A stretch of DNA of 64,000 nt from an uncultured Alphaproteobacteria bacterium (lineage in GTDB: Bacteria > Pseudomonadota > Alphaproteobacteria > RF32 > CAG-239): positions 62,001 through 126,000 of the forward strand of contig CALXZL010000004.1 in the NCBI GenBank assembly GCA_944393215.1. The letters are read 5' to 3'. The notes under the pieces are model-generated. The model saw nothing but the letters and a program-made list of their open reading frames with translations, had not been told where the DNA came from and searched no databases. This document shows positions 61,356-64,000 of this stretch, in pieces (the stretch's first letter is position 1; each line of letters opens with the position of its first letter). A program made the translations under genes and the position numbers.

Positions 61356-62048
61356 TCAACCGTTTATAGCCATATTAACGGCAGCTTTTACATGCAGTTC
61401 GGAAGAATCAAATGACGGAACACAAAAATCTTGCCGCAAGAGAGAAAATTCCGTACAAGCCAAAATCACAGCTTGAGCTCCGGTTTCCTTAACCACCCGC
61501 AACACAATATTTTCCACCAAACGATTCGCATCTTCACTCATATCGCCACGACAAAGATGATCATAAATCAAGTTATTAAGTTGTTTACACTCAACATCGT
61601 TCGGAATAACCACCTCAAGACCTTTATCCACCAAATATTGACGATAAAAAGTACCAGTCATTGTATATTGGCTACCCAGCAACAAAACTTTATGATATCC
61701 GTGTTTGAGAACACTGTCGGCAACCACCTCTCGAATATCAAGGATGTCTTTATCAACAAACGTTTTCAAACTTCTGACCACACGGTGCATGGTATTGCTG
61801 GCAATAATAACAAAATCTACCGAAGGCATATCGGAGATAGCCGAAATAAAAATTCGCAAAGGCTCGCGAAAATTTTTGTTTTTCTCGGCTTCATGAATAT
61901 CTGCCATATTAACACTCGACAAAACCACACGAGGAAAATTCAGTCCACCCATAATCTCATTAAATTCCATCGCAATGCGAGAATAATAGACTTCGGTGGA
62001 CATCGGAGAAATGCCTCCGACAATTCCGATTGTTTTTTTCTGATTCAT
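61356..62048 (-). CDS. Aspartate/glutamate racemase-family protein
   Basis: The 230-residue protein (ATG 62048; a TTG six bases upstream is the alternative) has the family start IGIVGGISPMSTEVYYSRI and two pseudo-symmetric halves. The second-half catalytic Cys is present in VILACTEFSLL. In the first half the usual CNT/CTNT motif reads IASNTMHRV, so the first catalytic Cys is absent. It may be a one-sided isomerase or a non-racemase member. It is a single gene flanked by terminators, with no amino-acid pathway genes next to it. Confidence 0.86.
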   Translation of the reverse strand: MNQKKTIGIVGGISPMSTEVYYSRIAMEFNEIMGGLNFPRVVLSSVNMADIHEAEKNKNFREPLRIFISAISDMPSVDFVIIASNTMHRVVRSLKTFVDKDILDIREVVADSVLKHGYHKVLLLGSQYTMTGTFYRQYLVDKGLEVVIPNDVECKQLNNLIYDHLCRGDMSEDANRLVENIVLRVVKETGAQAVILACTEFSLLRQDFCVPSFDSSELHVKAAVNMAING

Positions 62049-62159
62049 AAGCAAATTTTTTTAATTAAACATAAACTAAACATACTAATTGAGTCACAGA
62101 GACAAGGGATACCACAGACAGAAACAAAGTCAACTGATATTTGCAATATCAGCAACAAA

Positions 62160-62191
62160 AAAAGCCTTGCTCTAAAAAGAACAAGGCTTTT
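62160..62191 (-). terminator. Terminator after rplQ
   Basis: The stem AAAAGCCTTG / CAAGGCTTTT has an inner TCT/AGA pairing. It sits 16 bp past rplQ. Confidence 0.88.
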
Positions 62192-62206
62192 GCAAAACAA
62201 ATAAAA

Positions 62207-62659
62207 CTATTTGCTGGCTTCGCTGTTAGCTTTTTCAGCCTCGGCAGCGGCAGCTTTTTCAGCTGCAACACGAGCTAAATCTTTTGCACCTTTAGCATTA
62301 ACATCACGATCAACCAATTCAATGATAGCCATCGGAGCGCAGTCTCCATAACGGAAACCTGCCTTCAAAACGCGGGTATAACCGCCGTTACGATCTTTAT
62401 AACGTTCAGCCAAAGTAGAGAAAAGTTTAGAAACAGTTTCATTATTGCGCAAGAAAGACATAGCTTGACGACGATTGTTTAATTGACCTTTTTTAGCCAA
62501 AGTAATCATTTTGTCAGCAAAAGTTCTCAATTCTTTAGCGCGGGTAACAGTAATTGTAATTTGCTCATGGGTTAACAAAGCGTTGGTCAAGTTAGAGAAC
62601 AAAGCTTTACGAGCGTTGGTATCCATATTCAATTTTCTGTGGGCCATTCCATGTCTCAT
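62207..62659 (-). CDS. rplQ: 50S ribosomal protein L17
   Basis: L17 is a large-subunit protein near the exit tunnel. The 150-residue protein starts [33 protein letters not shown], the invariant L17 N-terminus, followed by [20 protein letters not shown] and [27 protein letters not shown]. The C-terminal ~30 residues are an Ala/Glu/Lys-rich tail ([19 protein letters not shown]) beyond the bacterial core. AAAGGAAAT precedes the ATG. It is separated from rpoA by 241 bp and a terminator. Confidence 0.98.
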   Translation of the reverse strand: MRHGMAHRKLNMDTNARKALFSNLTNALLTHEQITITVTRAKELRTFADKMITLAKKGQLNNRRQAMSFLRNNETVSKLFSTLAERYKDRNGGYTRVLKAGFRYGDCAPMAIIELVDRDVNAKGAKDLARVAAEKAAAAEAEKANSEASK

Positions 62660-62857
62660 GACATATTTCCTTTCATTTTCTCTGTGCTTTGCAGGGCAAA
62701 GCGGATAAAAACCAATTCGGCACTACTTTTCATAAATGCCAAACAAAAAAGCAGAGTCGTCCCTGCTCAAATGTGGCTTGAATATATCCTAAACAAATAA
62801 AAAAGCAAGTTTTTTATTAAAAAATTTACATTTTTTTCCATACATTAAACAAGACAT

Positions 62858-62889
62858 AAAAAAACTCTCGAAACATCGAGAGTTTTTTT
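62858..62889 (-). terminator. Terminator between rpoA and rplQ
   Basis: A perfect 14-bp stem (A7-CTCTCGA / TCGAGAG-T7) has an AACA loop. It lies 11 bp past rpoA on the minus strand, upstream of rplQ, so rplQ likely has its own promoter in 62660-62857. Confidence 0.9.
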
Positions 62890-62900
62890 TAATTCAATAA

Positions 62901-63911
62901 CTAGAAGTTTTCATCAACTCTTTTGATGAGCTCTTCAATATTCTCTGGCGGCCAACCCGGAGTATCCATACCGAGGTGGATTCCCATCTTAGCCAAAACT
63001 TCTTTAATTTCGTTCAAAGATTTCCGACCAAAGTTCGGTGTTCTGAGCATTTCAGCTTCGGTTTTTTGAACCAAATCACCAATATAAACAATATTATCGT
63101 TTTTGAGGCAATTAGCTGAACGAACGGAAAGTTCAAGCTCTTCAACCTTTTTAAGCAAATTACGGTTAAAGGGCAATTCTTCCTTCTCAGCTTCAACTTC
63201 AGCTTCAGGTTCATCAAAGTTAATAAACGGTTTCAACTGATCTTGTAAGATTCTGGCAGCGAAAGCAACGGCGTCTTCAGGAGTGACAACACCATTAGTT
63301 TCAACAATCATCGTCAACTTATCATAGTCAGTGATTTGACCGACACGAGTATTCTCAACTTTGTAAGAAACCTTTTTAACCGGAGAATAGATAGCATCAA
63401 CCGGGATCAAACCGATCGGAGCATCAGCGGCTTTATTTTGGAAAGCCGGAACATAACCTTTACCGGTATTAACAGTCAATTCCATCGCGATTTTAGCGCC
63501 TGCATCCAAATTGCAAATAACATGGTCGGGATTTTTAATTTCCACATCATGACCTGTTTCAATCATGGCAGCGGTAACCTCGCAAGGACCTTCCGCTTTC
63601 AGAGTCATAGATTTCGGACCTTCACCGTGAACGGCGATAGCCAAACCTTTGATATTCAAAACAATATCGGTAACATCTTCTCTAACGCCTGGGACAACAG
63701 AAAATTCATGAAGAACTCCGTTGATTTTGATAGCGGTAACCGCACCGCCTTGCAAAGAAGAAAGTAAAACTCTTCTGAGAGCATTACCCAAAGTCAGACC
63801 GAAGCCGCGTTCTAAGGGTTCAACCACTATTTTGGCTTTATTACCGCCATCAAACGGTGTAACTTCCAAATTAGTCGGTTTAATAAGTTCTTGCCAATTT
63901 TTTTGAATCAC
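62901..63911 (-). CDS. rpoA: RNA polymerase alpha subunit
   Basis: This alpha subunit assembles RNA polymerase and contacts promoter UP elements. The start is GTG 63911, with AGAGG upstream, giving 336 residues that begin [16 protein letters not shown], as alpha subunits do; an upstream in-frame ATG at 63980 would add 23 unlike residues. The N-terminal assembly domain has [22 protein letters not shown]; an acidic linker ([16 protein letters not shown], ~238-253) precedes the C-terminal DNA-binding domain with [16 protein letters not shown] and [17 protein letters not shown]. The upstream genes of the rpsM-rpsK-rpoA operon lie beyond the window. Confidence 0.99.
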   Translation of the reverse strand: MIQKNWQELIKPTNLEVTPFDGGNKAKIVVEPLERGFGLTLGNALRRVLLSSLQGGAVTAIKINGVLHEFSVVPGVREDVTDIVLNIKGLAIAVHGEGPKSMTLKAEGPCEVTAAMIETGHDVEIKNPDHVICNLDAGAKIAMELTVNTGKGYVPAFQNKAADAPIGLIPVDAIYSPVKKVSYKVENTRVGQITDYDKLTMIVETNGVVTPEDAVAFAARILQDQLKPFINFDEPEAEVEAEKEELPFNRNLLKKVEELELSVRSANCLKNDNIVYIGDLVQKTEAEMLRTPNFGRKSLNEIKEVLAKMGIHLGMDTPGWPPENIEELIKRVDENF

Positions 63912-64000
63912 TGGGATGTCCTCTTTAATTACTGCAAATGCAAAGTTTATAAACCAAGAATGCGAGGCACGAAACCTCACTTCTCAAACGCTTAAATTAT

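Noticed and set aside
61431-62204. A 257-codon plus-strand open frame opposite the racemase-like gene
   Set aside because: The opposite strand codes for a recognisable Asp/Glu racemase family protein; the plus frame has no family motifs or ribosome-binding site and is an antisense shadow.
63912-63980. Upstream start for rpoA at 63980
   Set aside because: Alpha subunits start at [11 protein letters not shown]; the GTG at 63911 gives exactly this and has AGAGG upstream.

Overview
The window looks like a chromosomal segment of an AT-rich alphaproteobacterium, most like a Rhodospirillales-type lineage adapted to an anaerobic, probably host-associated life. The support is mixed. Seen in the sequence: an ATP12-family F1-ATPase chaperone, CarD, TrmFO, a DUF2066/PerM gene pair, the squalene genes hpnCDE, a rarA-crcB-rluC-ATP12 neighbourhood typical of alphaproteobacteria, a monomeric [FeFe] hydrogenase and a pta-ackA acetate pathway. 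The anaerobic, gut-like lifestyle is inference. No tRNA, rRNA, IS element, prophage or CRISPR array was recognised, and no stretch over 300 bases lacks a gene or gene remnant.

Layout. 1-933 is the 5' part of an exported protein gene that runs off the left edge. 1090-5207 is trmFO-hpnC-hpnD-hpnE (tRNA methylation, then farnesyl diphosphate to squalene). 5241-6950 is a two-gene cassette of cysteine-rich secreted proteins. 7069-15338 (minus) is a reduced dcw cluster, mraY-ftsW-murG-murB-ftsQ-ftsA-ftsZ, lacking murD, murC and ddl. 15456-18022 (minus) holds an AI-2E/PerM-type permease, a DUF2066 protein and ndk; 18181-20384 (plus) is pta-ackA. 20889-25882 is an autoregulated-looking TetR/AcrR regulator with an RND efflux pump. 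25932-27788 is a second copy of the cysteine-rich cassette, in direct orientation 20.7 kb from the first; its second gene has an in-frame amber stop. 27816-30381 (minus) holds two tandem paralogues with degenerate GGDEF/EAL domains. 30604-32073 is a group B-like [FeFe] hydrogenase.

32137-37689 (minus) is the cell-shape operon mreB-mreC-mreD-mrdA-rodA, with a long inverted repeat after mreB. 37761-39612 is ddl-miaA. 39695-41876 is a DUF3108 protein and the U32 tRNA-hydroxylation protein TrhP, followed by two unrecognised genes. 43197-49126 (minus) is rarA, a frameshifted fluoride channel gene crcB, a small L7/L12-like ORF, rluC, an AsmA protein, an ATP12 chaperone and acyP. 49227-54777 (minus) is the most intriguing unit: an outer-membrane lipoprotein with TolC-like helices and a SPOR domain, a pentapeptide-repeat protein, and an orphan VirD4/TraG-like coupling ATPase with an altered Walker B motif. 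54904-59497 holds a Gfo/Idh oxidoreductase, truA, recX, hslO, a lipoprotein and an ApaG-domain protein. 59715-60612 is an autotransporter remnant. The right end has carD, an Asp/Glu racemase homologue, rplQ and rpoA.

Functional view. Most of the window is envelope and core housekeeping: septal and lateral peptidoglycan synthesis, envelope proteins, tRNA modification and transcription. Acetate and hydrogen metabolism fit fermentation. The accessory signal is in the duplicated cysteine-rich cassettes, the VirD4-like three-gene unit, the degenerate EAL pair and the autotransporter debris. Many genes end in strong A-stem/T-stem hairpins, often shared by convergent genes. Stops TAA, TGA and TAG are all used, and TTG and GTG starts preceded by good ribosome-binding sites recur.
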